The notes below the pieces were generated by a model. It was not told the DNA's origin. It made no database searches and saw only the letters and a program-made list of their open reading frames with translations. Shown in pieces: positions 6,025-6,710 of a stretch of 6,710 bases of DNA. The stretch is from contig CAYWVK010000031.1 in NCBI GenBank assembly GCA_964461865.1, forward strand, positions 1 through 6,710. The letters run 5' to 3'. This DNA comes from CAYWVK01 sp964461865 (GTDB lineage Bacteria; Patescibacteriota; Microgenomatia; Levybacterales; UBA12049). Positions within the stretch are counted from its first letter, which is position 1. Each line of letters opens with the position of its first letter. A program made the translations under genes and the position numbers.

Positions 6025-6710
6025 TTAACTTACTCTAGCGTAGATTCTTTTTAAACCTTTTCCAATATTCTCCTGTTTTATTATCTTAAAGCTTTTGAGT
6101 TGTTCTGTAAACTCAACATGAGGACCTCCGCAAATTTCCTTTGAATAATCTCCAATTGAATACACTTTTACCATGTCTTCATATTTTTTATCAAATATCC
6201 CCAAAGCTCCTGATTTTCTTGCTTCTTCTAATGGTAAAATCTCAAAAGTAATTTTTAAGTTTTCTTGTATTTTTTTATTTACTTCATCTTCAATCTTTTT
6301 TATTTGATCCTCAGTTAGTTTTTCGTTGTAGCTAAAGTCAAACCTAACTCTTTCATCTGTAATACTTGAACCTGCTTGTTTTACGTTTTCTCCTAAGGTA
6401 TTAATTAAGGCTTTATGTAAAAGATGCGTTGCGGTATGTCCTGCAATTGTTTTTTCAGAGGAATCAGCAAGTCCACCCTTAAATCTCTTGTTTGCTCCTT
6501 TTTGAGATAGTTTTTGGTGTTCTTCCATTTTCTTGGCAAATTCAGTTTCGTTGAAAATATAGCCTAAGCTTTTTATTTGAGTTGGTGATAAACCATGCGT
6601 TGAATACATTTTAAAAGCTTCATCAGCTGATATTTCTTTTACAACGTTATTTGAGTCATCTTTTGTTTTATGAAGTAGTTTTACCGCTTCATCAATTGTT
6701 TTTTTATATC
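6025..6710 (-). CDS. alaS: alanyl-tRNA synthetase, C-terminal part (5' end beyond window)
   Basis: AlaRS charges tRNA-Ala and edits misacylated tRNA. Only the 3' part is here. The frame stays open from the Met at 6609 to the right edge, and the upstream residues (TIDEAVKLLHK and DEAFKMYSTHGLSP) match the end of the AlaRS catalytic/tRNA-binding region, so that Met is internal and not the start. The editing-domain zinc ligands are present as HTATH (plus-strand positions about 6421-6440) and CGGPH (about 6116-6132). RFDFSYNEKLT and GALGIFDKKYEDMVKVYSIGDYSKEIC align closely with the family. Two reductions stand out. The segment from EFAKKMEEHQKLS to HTATH is only about 30 residues, so the beta-barrel half of the editing region seen in E. 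coli AlaRS is missing. The protein also stops right after the KGLKRIYA motif, with no oligomerisation or C-Ala domain. Such compact forms are, to my knowledge, typical of CPR bacteria. It is the first gene of the visible operon. Confidence 0.93.
   Translation of the reverse strand, partial: YKKTIDEAVKLLHKTKDDSNNVVKEISADEAFKMYSTHGLSPTQIKSLGYIFNETEFAKKMEEHQKLSQKGANKRFKGGLADSSEKTIAGHTATHLLHKALINTLGENVKQAGSSITDERVRFDFSYNEKLTEDQIKKIEDEVNKKIQENLKITFEILPLEEARKSGALGIFDKKYEDMVKVYSIGDYSKEICGGPHVEFTEQLKSFKIIKQENIGKGLKRIYARVS

Noticed and set aside
3873..6054. Several long plus-strand open frames opposite the 765-residue gene
   Set aside because: They are low-complexity Ser/Phe/Leu-rich antisense translations of the purine-rich coding strand, lack ribosome sites and resemble no family.
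6025..6609. A stand-alone 194-residue AlaX-like editing protein starting at 6609
   Set aside because: The frame remains open to the window edge and the upstream residues continue AlaRS-like sequence, so this is the 3' part of a full alaS gene.

Overview
The window is AT-rich, densely packed and bacterial. It is probably from a Candidate Phyla Radiation (Patescibacteria) genome, perhaps Microgenomates-like. That placement is inferred from four things. The alanyl-tRNA synthetase is unusually compact. The DeoA homologue is of the archaeal AMP-phosphorylase type. A CPR-style membrane protein has a cytoplasmic actin-like region and a baseplate-J-like outer part. The genes overlap or abut almost everywhere. 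Stops are TAA and TGA, and two TGA stops sit in ATGA overlaps, so the standard bacterial code fits rather than the UGA-Gly code of some CPR lineages.

Layout. Positions 1-109 hold a possible 3' end of an upstream plus-strand gene and a near-perfect sigma70-type promoter. This promoter drives a 164-residue plus-strand protein of unknown function with clustered cysteines (110-604). All other genes are on the minus strand and read from the right edge leftwards: alaS (3' part only, 6025-6710), a 765-residue membrane protein (3716-6013), a sortase (2983-3723), a 47-residue hydrophobic/basic small protein not previously delimited (2843-2986), deoA / AMP phosphorylase (1568-2842) and mltG (612-1571). 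Junctions in that order are an 11-bp gap, an 8-bp overlap, a 4-bp ATGA overlap, a direct TAA-ATG abutment and a 4-bp ATGA overlap. This argues for one translationally coupled operon whose promoter lies outside the window. The operon converges on the plus-strand gene with only 7 bp between the stops and no clear terminator.

Functionally the minus-strand operon mixes translation (AlaRS), nucleotide salvage (AMP phosphorylase) and cell-envelope work (sortase, membrane-spanning baseplate-J-like protein, MltG endolytic transglycosylase). The most novel items are the in-frame, doubly coupled 47-residue ORF directly before deoA, the actin-like/transmembrane/baseplate-J-like fusion next to a sortase, and the two domain-reduced enzymes: DeoA without its N-terminal domain, and AlaRS without part of its editing region and without C-Ala.
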